Shown in pieces: positions 8,241-17,794 of a stretch of 64,000 nucleotides of DNA (its first letter is position 1; each line of letters begins with the position of its first letter). The DNA is taken from assembly GCF_900100175.1 (NCBI RefSeq), contig NZ_FNEM01000006.1:62001-126000 (forward strand). Direction: 5' to 3'. Both the position numbers and the translations under genes were made by a program. The DNA comes from Ferrimonas sediminum. Lineage in GTDB: Bacteria; Pseudomonadota; Gammaproteobacteria; Enterobacterales; Shewanellaceae. The notes below the pieces were generated by a model. That model did not search any database and had not been told where the DNA came from. It saw nothing but the letters and a program-made list of their open reading frames with translations.

Positions 8241-9539
8241 TTAATTAGTTATAGCAACTTCTTGATTATTTGCCCCATTTGACATCCAAACCGTAGCATT
8301 ATCGCTATCCAGCACCTGCTCAATATCGCTGTCCCAGCTGGTGATAAGACGAATTTTAATCTGGTAACTGTGGCAAAAGTCAGCGTGTCGTAGTGCCGGA
8401 GCCAGTTTTTGGTTTATCTTGTCGGCAATGGCGGTGAGCTGGTTGCGGGGCACTTCGCCCTGGTTGTCGAAACAAGCCGTCAACAGCACCAACCGGTGCC
8501 CCAGCAGGGCAACGTAATCCTCTTTACGAACCACAGACTGAAGCAGTGGCAGACTCAGTTGCTGTAGCTGGTCTACTGCCAGCTCAGGATCGGTTTGGGT
8601 GTCGCTGAGGGCAAACTCAATGAACAGCAGGGCGGCCACCTCCTGCTTTCGTTGCAGCCGTGCCAACTCCTGCTCGAGCCGGTTGGCCAGTTGCTCTGGC
8701 TGGTTGTCGCTGTCCGGTAGATCCGGGTGAACGGGGTCGTGCACATGGATAAGCACGCCATCGGCCAGCGATGCCAGGGAGAGTGTCAGATCTTTATGTT
8801 CCCCATTGGCACAGATCCAGTGTTGGCGTAGCGACAGAGGTTGCTCACGGCACATCGCCAGATGGCTGCCTTGCAGGCTGGAAAACAGGGTGCTTACCGG
8901 TTGCAGCAGCAGGGCATTAAGGGGGCTGTCCAGCAGTTGGCACAGGCCTGGAGACGCCCAGCCCAGCCGTTGTCGGCTGTCCACGTAGGCCATGGCCACA
9001 CTGGGGTGCTGGGTGATTTGCTGCAGCTGCAACAGCTCCTTTGACTCACGGTGGCGTTGTTTGTCCTGCGCGATCTGGCGCATGGCGGTGGACATCAGGG
9101 TTTTGGGCAGCCGGGCTTCATCCACCAACAGGTGGTGCAGGGCGATCAGGTGATACTGGCGATGGTCGATGGCGTCGCCCAGGCGCTGGGCAAAATAGGT
9201 TCTGGCGGGAAGTTGTTGCATTAATCGCCAGTGGGGGTAGCGCTTGAGGTTGTTGCAAAACACCTGAAAGTCCGCTTGCTGGCCAACGGGATAGAGCAGG
9301 CGGCAGGGGCTTTCCTCCAGCGGGTAGGAGAACACCGGCTTGGGCTTTCCCGCTTCACTGAGCACCCTCAGGTGTACCTGTTGATGATCGACTTCGGCCA
9401 GTGCTACCCAGGGCCAGCCCTGAAGTCGATACAGGCAGTGGGCGATCTGATGCATCAGCGCATCGCCGCAGGCGGGCTGAGCCATGCGTCGCCATACATC
9501 GGCCTCTTTGACCTTGTCCTGCAGAAGTTGGTTTTCCAT
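8241..9539 (-). CDS. GAF/PAS sensor with degenerate GGDEF-like domain
   Basis: 432 residues. The first ~160 look like a GAF domain, followed by a short coiled segment rich in R/K/E/Q and a PAS-like segment (VAMAYVDSRQRLGWASPGL). The C-terminal ~150 residues resemble a diguanylate cyclase fold: RKEDYVALLGHRLVLLTACF aligns with the R-D-ARLGGDEF stretch, but the GGDEF signature is GHRLV. It therefore cannot be expected to make cyclic-di-GMP and would be a receptor or a scaffold. GGGGGTGGTG precedes the ATG at 9539. Domain calls are by eye; the ligand is unknown. Confidence 0.6.
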   Translation of the reverse strand: MENQLLQDKVKEADVWRRMAQPACGDALMHQIAHCLYRLQGWPWVALAEVDHQQVHLRVLSEAGKPKPVFSYPLEESPCRLLYPVGQQADFQVFCNNLKRYPHWRLMQQLPARTYFAQRLGDAIDHRQYHLIALHHLLVDEARLPKTLMSTAMRQIAQDKQRHRESKELLQLQQITQHPSVAMAYVDSRQRLGWASPGLCQLLDSPLNALLLQPVSTLFSSLQGSHLAMCREQPLSLRQHWICANGEHKDLTLSLASLADGVLIHVHDPVHPDLPDSDNQPEQLANRLEQELARLQRKQEVAALLFIEFALSDTQTDPELAVDQLQQLSLPLLQSVVRKEDYVALLGHRLVLLTACFDNQGEVPRNQLTAIADKINQKLAPALRHADFCHSYQIKIRLITSWDSDIEQVLDSDNATVWMSNGANNQEVAITN

Positions 9540-9675
9540 CACCACCCCCAATGTAACCCATTGATAGTCAGACTTTAGTCTAAACTTGCCCGGTTATGGA
9601 AGGGAACCGGCTTGATCCCTGCTTCAATCATTGCCAATAATGAACCTGGGTTCAACAGTAAAATAGGGAGCACCC

Positions 9676-9768
9676 ATGAATTTGAATCTTAAGCTGGCGC
9701 TGATCAGTTCGGCTGCGATCTTAGCCACTATCCTGTTGATGGGCCTGGTTGCCATCAGTTACGCCTGA
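9676..9768 (+). CDS. 30-residue small membrane protein
   Basis: An ATG-TGA frame of 30 codons preceded by AGGGAG at ideal spacing. The product begins MNLNLKLALISSA and continues as one unbroken hydrophobic helix to an ISYA end, so it is a single-span inner-membrane peptide, or a signal peptide with nothing after it. It sits alone between a divergent sensor gene and pssA. No family recognised. Evidence is the ribosome site plus coherent hydrophobicity; conservation is untested. Confidence 0.5.
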   Translation: MNLNLKLALISSAAILATILLMGLVAISYA

Positions 9769-10055
9769 GGACGGCGTCAAGGCGGTGCAATTTTGACCCC
9801 GCCATGTTCCTCGCCAGGTGCAGTCACACGGTGTCCTGTGTGACCTGGCTCCCTCCCTGATGCCATACTGTTCAGTTATTCAACATTTAGCGTCCAACTT
9901 TTTCCTCAGCACTTGCCCGCCAATCAAGGGTTTGCTTTACTAGCTTGCTAAATCCGTTCGCCGATCCTCCGGGGTGGCCAACGTTAGCCTATTTGCACGG
10001 GACGCCCTTGGTGGCGGCCGGTGGCCATTTCTATCATTGGAGTATCGTCATTATT

Positions 10056-11402
10056 ATGAAAATGACGCCTTCTACGGTGCAAAGCTGGATCCATGATCTG
10101 CCGGGCGCGCAGCTCAAGGCGGATGACGTCGAGATCCTGCTGGAGACCGCCGAATTTAAAACGCGCCTGCTGGAGGCCATCCAACAGGCCGGTAAGCGTA
10201 TCTACCTGGCGGCGCTGTATCTTCAGGATGATGAAGCTGGAAGAGAGATTCTGCACGCCCTGTATCAGGCCAAACAGGCCAACCCTGAGCTGGATATCCA
10301 TGTTTTGGTGGATTTTCACCGGGCCCAGCGCGGGCTGATTGGCAAAGGCCCCCAGGTGGGTAACGATGAGTTTTATCGCAACACCGCCGCCCAGTACGAG
10401 CACGGTATTGAGATTCATGGTGTACCGGTAAAAAACCGGGAGTGGATGGGCGTACTCCACCTTAAGGGATTCGTCGTCGATGACACCGTGTTCTACAGTG
10501 GTGCCAGCATCAATAACGTCTATCTGCATCAGTTGAACCGCTACCGTTACGACCGCTACCATTTGATTGATTGTGCCAAACTGGCCGACGCCATGGTCAA
10601 CTACATGCGCGACAACCTGATCAACAACAGCGCAGTATCGTCGCTGCTCAGCAACGACATTCCGTCGATGAAGCAGCTTAAATTGGCGGTTCGTCAGTTG
10701 CGTCAGCGACTATCCAGGGCGAAGTACCGGGTGGTGAACGACGAACGTGGGCCGCTGATGGTGTACCCATTGGCCGGGCTGGGGCGCACCGATAACCAAC
10801 TGAACAAAGTGATTGAGCGGTTGTTGGCGTCGGCGCAGAAAAAGGTGTTTATCTGTACCCCTTATTTCAACCTGCCTAAACCGTTGATGGCCACTATCAA
10901 CAAGTTGCTCAAGCGTGGGATCGAAGTGGTCTTGGTGGTGGGGGACAAAACCGCCAACGATTTCTACATCCCGCCGTCTCAGGAGTTCAGTCCGGTGGGC
11001 GCCTTACCCTACCTGTATGAACAGAATCTGCGCCGTTTTGCCAAGCGACATAAGCGGGCCATCACCGAAGGATTGCTGAATCTGCACCTGTGGTGGCACG
11101 ACGACAACAGTTATCACCTCAAAGGGATGCAAGTTGACGATCGCTACTACCTGCTGACCGGCAACAACCTCAACCCGAGAGCCTGGGCCCTGGATCTGGA
11201 GAATGGCCTGCTGATCGAAGATCAACAGCAGCAGCTGGCGGACAAGTTTGCCAGGGAGCAGGAGGCGATTCTGACGCACACCACGCGAGTGGCCAGTTTT
11301 GAGCAGTTGCAGACCCTGAATGAGTACCCTGAGCCGGTGAAAAAGTTGCTGAAACGGCTGCGGCGGGTTCGGGCCGATCTGTTGTTAAAACGCCTGCTGT
11401 AA
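10056..11402 (+). CDS. pssA: CDP-diacylglycerol--serine O-phosphatidyltransferase (phosphatidylserine synthase)
   Basis: 448-residue phospholipase-D-superfamily enzyme that joins serine to CDP-diacylglycerol, the first committed step to phosphatidylethanolamine at the inner membrane surface. Two HKD motifs are seen (HLKGFVVDD and HLKGMQVDD). It carries E. coli PssA signatures such as VYLHQLNRYRYDRYHLI, CTPYFNLP, VGDKTANDFYIP and TGNNLNPRAWALDLENG, and its length is close to the 451 of E. coli. The start at ATG 10056 (or 10062) is chosen by alignment length; the ribosome site is weak. It stands alone, followed by a strong terminator. Confidence 0.96.
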   Translation: MKMTPSTVQSWIHDLPGAQLKADDVEILLETAEFKTRLLEAIQQAGKRIYLAALYLQDDEAGREILHALYQAKQANPELDIHVLVDFHRAQRGLIGKGPQVGNDEFYRNTAAQYEHGIEIHGVPVKNREWMGVLHLKGFVVDDTVFYSGASINNVYLHQLNRYRYDRYHLIDCAKLADAMVNYMRDNLINNSAVSSLLSNDIPSMKQLKLAVRQLRQRLSRAKYRVVNDERGPLMVYPLAGLGRTDNQLNKVIERLLASAQKKVFICTPYFNLPKPLMATINKLLKRGIEVVLVVGDKTANDFYIPPSQEFSPVGALPYLYEQNLRRFAKRHKRAITEGLLNLHLWWHDDNSYHLKGMQVDDRYYLLTGNNLNPRAWALDLENGLLIEDQQQQLADKFAREQEAILTHTTRVASFEQLQTLNEYPEPVKKLLKRLRRVRADLLLKRLL

Positions 11403-11461
11403 CACGGTTTGTGCCTAAGCGGGCCATTGCCCGGTTATGGTTTGATAATCGTAAATGAGAT

Positions 11462-11496
11462 TACCCCGGTTGCACCGGCAACCGGGGTATTTTTTT
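11462..11496 (+). terminator. Rho-independent terminator after pssA
   Basis: Perfect 12-bp stem TACCCCGGTTGC/GCAACCGGGGTA with a 4-base loop and a run of seven T. Confidence 0.93.
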
Positions 11497-11580
11497 GCCG
11501 CATTAATCCGGCCACCGTCTGCCAATGTGGTCACGAAGATGTTATAAAGACAATCACCTTTCCGTCTTCGAAGTAGCACA

Positions 11581-12771
11581 ATGTTTGAATCTATTCCTCA
11601 GGCTCCCGCCGACCCTATCCTTGGCCTTAATGAAGCTTTTAAAACCGATCCCCGTGCCAGTAAAGTAAATCTGGGTGTCGGTGTGTACAAAGACGCTCAG
11701 GGCACCACGCCGGTACTGCGCTGCGTCAAGCTGGCGGAAGCCAAGATTCTGGAACAACAAAAGACGAAGAGTTACCTCTCTATCGATGGATTGCCTGAAT
11801 ACGCGGCGGCGGTCCAGGCGCTGTTGTTTGGTGCCGACAGTGACATTATCGCCGCCCAACGGGCCCGTACGGCGCAGGCGCCCGGGGGCACCGGTGCGCT
11901 GCGGGTGGCGGCGGACTTTATCTTCAGCAACCTCAACACCAAAAAGGTCTGGATCAGCAATCCGAGCTGGGCCAATCACGCGCAGATCTTCCAGGCAGTA
12001 GGCTTTGAAGTGGCGCAATACCGCTACTACGATGCCGACGCCAAAGGGCTGGATTTCGATGGCATGAAGGCCGACCTGGCTGAGGTGGAGGCCGGTGATG
12101 TGGTTATCCTGCACGGCTGCTGCCACAACCCCAGCGGCATTGACCCGACGGCGGAGCAATGGGCAGAGCTGGCGGACATCGCCAGAACCCAAGGTTGGCT
12201 GCCTCTGTTTGACTTTGCATACCAAGGCTTTGCCGTGGATGTGGAACAGGATGCGACAGGTTTGCGGTTGTTTGCCGACGCCCTGGAAGAGTTGATGGTT
12301 GCCAGCTCGTTCTCCAAAAACTTTGGCTTGTACAATGAGCGCACCGGCGCCTTTACCTTATTGGCACAAACCAGCGAAGCGGCCAACAGTGCCTTTTCCC
12401 AGGTGAAGAAAGTGATTCGTGCCAACTACTCCAATCCACCGGCCCATGGCGCCATGGTGGTGGCGACCATTCTGGCGGATGCCGAACTTAAGGCGATGTG
12501 GCTCGATGAGCTGGCAGAGATGCGGGCTCGTATCAAAACCATGCGCCTGGAGTTTGTGTCGCAACTGAAAGCCGCCGGGGTGGCCGGCGACTTCAGCTTC
12601 ATTGAGCAGCAAAACGGCATGTTTAGCTTCTCCGGCCTCAACCCGGATCAGGTGGCGGCCCTGAAAGAGGAGTTTGCCATCTACATCGTTCGTTCCGGCC
12701 GCATCAATGTGGCAGGCATGACCGAAGCGAACCTGCCGTATCTGGTCAGCGCCATCGCCTCGGTACTCTAG
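11581..12771 (+). CDS. aspC: Aspartate aminotransferase
   Basis: 396-residue PLP-dependent class-I aminotransferase interconverting aspartate/2-oxoglutarate and oxaloacetate/glutamate; aromatic substrates are likely too. It is closely similar to E. coli AspC: the start [49 protein letters not shown]-like [13 protein letters not shown], the PLP-lysine segment [16 protein letters not shown] and [12 protein letters not shown]. TyrB is an alternative name in the same family. It is monocistronic between the pssA terminator and a convergent glycosyltransferase gene. Confidence 0.93.
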   Translation: MFESIPQAPADPILGLNEAFKTDPRASKVNLGVGVYKDAQGTTPVLRCVKLAEAKILEQQKTKSYLSIDGLPEYAAAVQALLFGADSDIIAAQRARTAQAPGGTGALRVAADFIFSNLNTKKVWISNPSWANHAQIFQAVGFEVAQYRYYDADAKGLDFDGMKADLAEVEAGDVVILHGCCHNPSGIDPTAEQWAELADIARTQGWLPLFDFAYQGFAVDVEQDATGLRLFADALEELMVASSFSKNFGLYNERTGAFTLLAQTSEAANSAFSQVKKVIRANYSNPPAHGAMVVATILADAELKAMWLDELAEMRARIKTMRLEFVSQLKAAGVAGDFSFIEQQNGMFSFSGLNPDQVAALKEEFAIYIVRSGRINVAGMTEANLPYLVSAIASVL

Positions 12772-12799
12772 GTCGATGTCACTCGCTGGGCCATCGTGC

Positions 12800-13711
12800 T
12801 CAGCGGGTGGGCTTGGCCACGGCCAGCATCCCGCCTTTCAACGCCGCCAGCAGGTGACGCACCCCCTGAAAGTGAAACTTCAGTCGTAGCGCCTGGCACT
12901 GGTGCCAGCAGGCCTTGGCATACAACTCCTGTTCCTGATAGTACTCGGCGTAGTTGCGGGCCAGAACGGCGCGGGCGCTGTCATTGGCTCCGGCACTGTG
13001 ATTGGCCTGGTGTCGGTCGATGATGCGCTCCACGGCCATCAGACGTTTCAGCCTGGCACGGGTCATCGAGCCGGTGCGCATCAGATAATCCATCTGACAC
13101 TCCGGATCCACCACACACTGACCGGTTCGGATCAACTTCAGCCACAGATCCCAGTCTGATGCGGATCGCAGAGACTCATCAAAACCGCCGCACTGACGCA
13201 GAGCCTGGGTTCGTGCCAGCACCGTCGAGGTTCCTACCACATTTTCTGCAAACAGTTGGTCAGCGCTCAGGCTGTTCCACGGCTGGCGCCCATACTCGGG
13301 CCAGTAACTGAAACAGTCGATGATCGGCCGGCGTTGCTCATCGATGTGCAGATAGTTGCTGATGCAAAATGCCGCATCGGGGTGAGCGGACAGGGCGGCC
13401 CATTGGCGCGCCAGCTTATCGGGATACCAGGTGTCGTCGGCATCCAGAAAGGCCACCCAGTCACTCTGACACAGCTGCAGGGCGGCGTTTCTGGCGGCAG
13501 ACGGTCCCACTTTTTCCAGCCGCAGAGAATGCAGGACAGGGTGAAGGAGTCGCTGTTGCTGAAGCCACTCTGCGGTGCCGTCGCTGGATCCGTCGTCCAC
13601 TACCCACACCTCCTTCACTTTCATGCTTTGGGCCCAGATGCTGTCCAGTGCCTGGGGCAGGTACTCGAGGCAGTTAAAGCTGGGTACGATGACGCAGATG
13701 CTTGGTTCCAT
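12800..13711 (-). CDS. Family 2 glycosyltransferase (syp-like locus)
   Basis: 303-residue inverting GT-A glycosyltransferase, predicted cytoplasmic, adding a sugar to the lipid-linked exopolysaccharide repeat. The nucleotide-binding start CVIVPSFNCLEYLPQALDSI, the DDGSSDGT motif and the metal-binding FLDADD are all present; SASDWDLWLKL follows in the acceptor half. AGGAG sits five bases before the ATG. It is divergent from the main glycosyltransferase operon and has its own near-perfect sigma54 promoter, so it belongs to the same regulon. Sugar specificity cannot be read from sequence. Confidence 0.9.
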   Translation of the reverse strand: MEPSICVIVPSFNCLEYLPQALDSIWAQSMKVKEVWVVDDGSSDGTAEWLQQQRLLHPVLHSLRLEKVGPSAARNAALQLCQSDWVAFLDADDTWYPDKLARQWAALSAHPDAAFCISNYLHIDEQRRPIIDCFSYWPEYGRQPWNSLSADQLFAENVVGTSTVLARTQALRQCGGFDESLRSASDWDLWLKLIRTGQCVVDPECQMDYLMRTGSMTRARLKRLMAVERIIDRHQANHSAGANDSARAVLARNYAEYYQEQELYAKACWHQCQALRLKFHFQGVRHLLAALKGGMLAVAKPTR

Positions 13712-13755
13712 AGTGACTCCTGAACTGTTGAACTCTTGAACAGTGTCAAACGGGC

Positions 13756-13771
13756 TGCAGGAAAAGTGCCA
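13756..13771 (-). promoter_or_regulatory. Sigma54 promoter for the divergent GT2 gene
   Basis: On the minus strand TGGCACTTTTCCTGCA matches the -24/-12 consensus (TGGCAC-N5-TTGCA) with GG and GC exactly 10 bases apart. It lies ~45 bases before the ATG at 13711. Confidence 0.75.
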
Positions 13772-13852
13772 AATTTAATTTACTGTTTTTAAGGGATTAA
13801 TTTTGAGGCCGCTTGAATTGCAATGGTTGGGCTACTTGATCGGTCAGGGGCT

Positions 13853-13867
13853 GTTGCAAACTGCAAC
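13853..13867. promoter_or_regulatory. Candidate enhancer site for a sigma54 activator
   Basis: GTTGCAAACTGCAAC, a 6-3-6 inverted repeat between the divergent GT genes. Its first base is 68 bases before the -24 GG at 13921. Sister sites occur at 19530 and 24350. Confidence 0.6.
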
Positions 13868-13919
13868 GGCCGCGGGATTGAAATAAAAATAATCCTAGTT
13901 ATTCAATAAGTAAGTTTGT

Positions 13920-13935
13920 TGGCGTGGTTCTTGAA
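13920..13935 (+). promoter_or_regulatory. Sigma54-like promoter for the main EPS glycosyltransferase operon
   Basis: TGGCGTGGTTCTTGAA: the -24 GG is present and 10 bases later GA stands in place of GC, so it is one base off the invariant pair. Its place matches the better sites at 19596 and 24415 relative to the inverted repeat. Confidence 0.5.
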
Positions 13936-13971
13936 TTAAGGAAGTCAGTTCTTTCCTGAGTCGGAGCCGCC

Positions 13972-15117
13972 ATGAAAGCGATCGCCTATGTCATTCCCAG
14001 CTTTCCGGTACTAACAGAAACCTTCGTGGTCAATGAGATGAACGCCATGGCCGAGCTGGGACATCGAATCCTGCCCATCGCCCTGGAGTCGGCAGCGGCC
14101 ATCGACAGCTCCCTGCACCAGCCCTGGCTGGCCAGGGTGGTGCCGCCGGCCCAACTGGGCCCTAAGGTGACGTTGGCGATGACCCTGGCCACACTGACGC
14201 CGCCGGTGTGGAAGTTTGTTTTTGCTCAACAGGCGTTTCCTCGCCGCAGTCTGCTGTTGTTGGCGGCCCGGGTCGCTGCCCGGGCCCGGGGCTGCGATCA
14301 TCTCCACGCCCACTTCGCCCAGCATACGGCCGCGGTGGCTATCGTCGCAGCCAGAATTCTGGGGGTGACGGTCTCCTTTGTCGGCCATGGCGCCGATGTC
14401 TATGCCAATCCCCATGATCTGGCGGTGAAGTTGCGTACGGCGGATCTGGCGGTGGCGGTGTGTCGTGAGATGCGGCAGCTGTTCGAACAACAGGGCGCCT
14501 GCCAGGCAGCGTTGATCCCCTGCGGCATTAACACTCGCCTGTTCACACCCGGCGACCGCCAGCGGACCAGCAAGCGACTGCTGTTCATTGGTCGCCTGGT
14601 TGAGAAAAAGGGCCTGGATACGCTGTTGCAGGCACTGGCGAGGATTGATGACCCGGAGCTGGGGCTGGACATCGTTGGCGACGGCCCTCTGGCGGACCGC
14701 TATCGGACCCAGATTGAGGCCTTAGGCCTGCAGTCGGTCCGGTTTTTAGGGGTTCGTAACCAGGATTGGCTGGCTCAGCATGGCCACGGCTACCTGGCTC
14801 TGGTGGCGCCGTTTCGAATCGCCGCCAATGGCGATCGCGATACCGGTCCTCTGGTGGTGAAAGAAGCCATGGCCATGGGTTTGCCGGTGATCACCAGCAA
14901 CATCATGGGCCTCAAGGAGATCGTCAGCCGCCGTACCGGCTTTCAGGTGGCCCCGGATTGTCCCGTAGCCCTCGGCCGTGCCATCCGCAAATTGGCGGGT
15001 TTTTCCGAAAACCGCTATCGGCGTATGGCGTTGCAGGCTAAATGGCGCGCCCGCCGGCTGTTTGATGTGGAACTTCAAGCTCGGCGTCTGTCCGGCTGGA
15101 TGGAGTCGCTGGGATGA
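13972..15117 (+). CDS. Family 4 glycosyltransferase (SypJ/I-like)
   Basis: 381-residue retaining GT-B glycosyltransferase. The N-terminal domain has the acceptor-side loop SFPVLTETFVVNEM and HLHAHFAQHTA. The C-terminal donor domain has FIGRLVEKKGLDTLLQAL and the EX7E-type segment VVKEAMAMGLPVITSN. GGAG precedes the ATG by five bases. It is the first gene of an operon with ATGA overlaps running through flippase, ligase, acetyltransferase and a second GT. The role is a sugar addition to the undecaprenyl-linked repeat unit on the cytoplasmic face; sugar unknown. Confidence 0.9.
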   Translation: MKAIAYVIPSFPVLTETFVVNEMNAMAELGHRILPIALESAAAIDSSLHQPWLARVVPPAQLGPKVTLAMTLATLTPPVWKFVFAQQAFPRRSLLLLAARVAARARGCDHLHAHFAQHTAAVAIVAARILGVTVSFVGHGADVYANPHDLAVKLRTADLAVAVCREMRQLFEQQGACQAALIPCGINTRLFTPGDRQRTSKRLLFIGRLVEKKGLDTLLQALARIDDPELGLDIVGDGPLADRYRTQIEALGLQSVRFLGVRNQDWLAQHGHGYLALVAPFRIAANGDRDTGPLVVKEAMAMGLPVITSNIMGLKEIVSRRTGFQVAPDCPVALGRAIRKLAGFSENRYRRMALQAKWRARRLFDVELQARRLSGWMESLG

Positions 15118-16469
15118 ATCGATCAGCCATGTACTATTACGCCGCTGGTGGTGTGATCCAGAAATCACTGGCACTGCTGATGCTGCCAATGACGGCCTCT
15201 TTGCTCGGCGTGGCGGCGTTTGGCCAGCTAGGGCTGTTGGTGGCAGTGGCGAATGTGGGCAGCCTGGTGGCGTCGTTGGGTCTAACCGAGTGCTGCCAGC
15301 GTTATGCGTCGAATCCGGCGATGCAGCGCCGCATTCTGGCATTTGGCTGGCGCTATGGGTGTGTGCTTATCCTGGTATCGCCACTGCTGGCTTGGGGGCT
15401 GGCGCGTTTGCTGCCGGGTGAACTGCACTGGTTTTGGTTACAGATGTTGCTGTTAAACCTGTCTGCGGGTACCTGGTTGGCACTGCGACTGGTGTCTTTG
15501 AGAATCAACAACCGGCCTGATCGCTTTTTCCGGGTCAGTGTATCGGTGTCGGCACTGCAAACTGGCCTGTCTCTGTTACTGCTGCTGTTGGGGCTTGGGG
15601 TCGATGCGTTGATGATCAGCGGCGTGGTTGCCACGGTCGCCGTGTTGCTGTGGGACGCTCGTCCTATGTTGGTGCGTGCCGCCCGCAGTGCAATTGGCTC
15701 CTGGCAGCCCATTGTCGGTTATGGCCTGCCATTGGCATTGTCCACCGGCATCACCTTTGTACTTAATGGCTACGAACGCCCCTGGCTGGCCGATGCCGTC
15801 AGTCTTGAGGCTCTGGGGGCCTATGTGTTGGTCTGGCAACTGAGCTTGCTACCTGCGTATGCCATGGAGCCGTTCATGTTGTGGTGGGGACCTCTTCGAC
15901 ATCAGCTGGCCGATAACGGCCAATTGGCGACCCTGGCTCGGGTCACCACTGCTGGGGTGGCACTGTTGGTGGCCATCATTGGTATCGTGGCGACCCTGCT
16001 TCCCTTCATCTTGTCGTGGCTGTTTGATTCAACTTACCAGCAGGGACAGGCCTGGCTGCCGATCCTGCTGATGATTACCCTGTTGCGGCAGATTCCTGCC
16101 TTACTGAGTATCGGCGTCTATCACCGAATCACCGGGAATCTGGCGCTGATGCTTAACGCCATCGTCATGGTGCCTGCATTAATCGTGTTGCCGTTGGCGA
16201 TCGCCTTTGACGGCTTGCCGGGATTGCTGGTGGCCATGGGTATGTTGATGGCCACCCGGGCCCTGCTGTTCTATCGCGTTAGCCAGCGGCACCTGCGTCT
16301 GCCGTACTCACCCGGGTTGCTGTTGGGGCTGACCGTCTGTACCGCTCTGGCGTTATGGATTGGGCATCCTGCCCTATTGCTCACCCTGGCCCTAGTGGCA
16401 GCCCTGTACGGCATCAGGACGCTGAAAACCGGTACCGGATCGGTAGCGGCGGCGCAGTGGCAATCATGA
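15114..16469 (+). CDS. Polysaccharide repeat-unit flippase (Wzx/SypK-like)
   Basis: 451-residue polytopic membrane protein with about 12-14 hydrophobic segments, of the MOP/PST superfamily that flips undecaprenyl-linked oligosaccharide to the periplasm. Typical features are the amphipathic first helix with AGGVIQKSLALLMLPM, a central charged loop (YERPWLADAVSLEALGAY) and the MEPFMLWWGPLR segment. It overlaps the upstream GT by ATGA and the downstream ligase by ATGA. The location matches sypK in the V. fischeri syp order. Substrate is the locus's own repeat unit by inference. Confidence 0.87.
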   Translation: MNRSAMYYYAAGGVIQKSLALLMLPMTASLLGVAAFGQLGLLVAVANVGSLVASLGLTECCQRYASNPAMQRRILAFGWRYGCVLILVSPLLAWGLARLLPGELHWFWLQMLLLNLSAGTWLALRLVSLRINNRPDRFFRVSVSVSALQTGLSLLLLLLGLGVDALMISGVVATVAVLLWDARPMLVRAARSAIGSWQPIVGYGLPLALSTGITFVLNGYERPWLADAVSLEALGAYVLVWQLSLLPAYAMEPFMLWWGPLRHQLADNGQLATLARVTTAGVALLVAIIGIVATLLPFILSWLFDSTYQQGQAWLPILLMITLLRQIPALLSIGVYHRITGNLALMLNAIVMVPALIVLPLAIAFDGLPGLLVAMGMLMATRALLFYRVSQRHLRLPYSPGLLLGLTVCTALALWIGHPALLLTLALVAALYGIRTLKTGTGSVAAAQWQS

Positions 16470-17794
16470 CTGGCTCCTACCCGTTGGGGATCGCTCTGGT
16501 AAGCGCCAGCCTGATTGCGGTGGGCACCTGGCTGAGTCCGCTGCTGTTGCTGGCGGGCTGGTTATTGGTGCCGGCGCTGATCCTGGCCCAGCGTTGGCCG
16601 GTGATGTTGTGTGTGTTGTTTGTGCTGTTCTCCGCATTTCGTTTGCATGAACTGAACCCGGCACTGTTGTCACTGAGGATTCCGCAACTGCTGGCGCTGG
16701 GTTCTCTGGCGGTGCTGTTCTGGCAGGTGGGCGTCGTCCGAGAGACTCGAATCTTCCTTTATCCGGAAGGGCGAATCCTGTTGTTGTTGTTTGCACTGAG
16801 CTCCATCGGTGTGGTGTTGGCAACCAACCGGCCACTGGCGCTGGCTTACTGGAGTGGCAATTGGATCAAGGTGGTGTTGATGTGTTTTACCATCTCCTGG
16901 CTGATTCAAAGCTGGACCCAGTTGAGGTGGGTGGCCTGGCTGATCATTCTTGCAGGCAGTGTGGTGGCCAGTTGTGCCCTCTACAACAGTGCTCACGGTC
17001 TGGAGATGGTGGAGGGAACCCGAGTGACCATTGGCCGAAGCTGGGGCTCGACCCTGGGTGACCCCAATGATCTGGCGCTGGTGTTGCTCCTGCCTCTGAG
17101 CTTTGCCTTTAGCCGGGCATTGTACGGTGGCAACGGAGCTCTGGTTGCCGGTGTGATTGTGCTGACCTTGGTGATGGCCATCATCGCCACCCAGAGCCGG
17201 GGCGGCTTGCTGGGGATCTGCGGCGTCGCCGGCAGCGTGATGTTGTGGCGCTACCGCCTGCCCCGATGGGTATGGCTGCTGGCGCCAGTGATGATCCTGG
17301 TTTTGTTGATGGTGGCGGGAATCGATCAACGCCAATCTGGCGGTGCGGCCGAGTCGGGCATCGATGAGTCGGCCATGGGTCGGTTGTATGCCTGGCAGGC
17401 GGCGCTATCCATGGCTTGGTCACACCCGGTACTGGGGGTCGGCCTGGACAACTTTTTCTCCAACTATTTCTTTCATTCTCCCCACTGGGACGGAAAAAGT
17501 CATGCCGTCCACAGCTCATGGTTCCAGGTGTTGGCAGAGATGGGGATTGTGGGTCTGATGCTGTTTGTTGCGTTTTATGTCGCCCTGCTTAGACGTTCCC
17601 GGAAGCTGCTCAACCGGGTGAGTGAGCGGTGGGAAGCCCGTTGTTGGTCATTGGCCCTGTACTCGGGGTTGGTGGGATTTGGAATCAGCGCAACATTTTT
17701 AACCCAGGCGTTTACCTGGCCCTTGTACATCCTGGCAGCCCTGCTGTGGGCAAGCTGCCGAATTGAATCTCAACCTGTGAGGCAAAGACGATGA
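16466..17794 (+). CDS. O-antigen ligase/polymerase family protein (Wzy/SypL-like)
   Basis: 442-residue membrane protein with ~11 hydrophobic spans and one long periplasmic loop near residues 290-355. The loop holds the ligase/polymerase signature: GVGLDNFFSNYF, then SHAVHSSWFQVLAEMG with conserved His and Glu. It would polymerise repeat units or transfer them to an acceptor. The ATG at 16466 overlaps the flippase stop; a longer in-frame extension upstream lies inside the flippase gene and is rejected. The next gene again overlaps by four bases. It occupies the sypL position. Confidence 0.87.
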   Translation: MTGSYPLGIALVSASLIAVGTWLSPLLLLAGWLLVPALILAQRWPVMLCVLFVLFSAFRLHELNPALLSLRIPQLLALGSLAVLFWQVGVVRETRIFLYPEGRILLLLFALSSIGVVLATNRPLALAYWSGNWIKVVLMCFTISWLIQSWTQLRWVAWLIILAGSVVASCALYNSAHGLEMVEGTRVTIGRSWGSTLGDPNDLALVLLLPLSFAFSRALYGGNGALVAGVIVLTLVMAIIATQSRGGLLGICGVAGSVMLWRYRLPRWVWLLAPVMILVLLMVAGIDQRQSGGAAESGIDESAMGRLYAWQAALSMAWSHPVLGVGLDNFFSNYFFHSPHWDGKSHAVHSSWFQVLAEMGIVGLMLFVAFYVALLRRSRKLLNRVSERWEARCWSLALYSGLVGFGISATFLTQAFTWPLYILAALLWASCRIESQPVRQRR

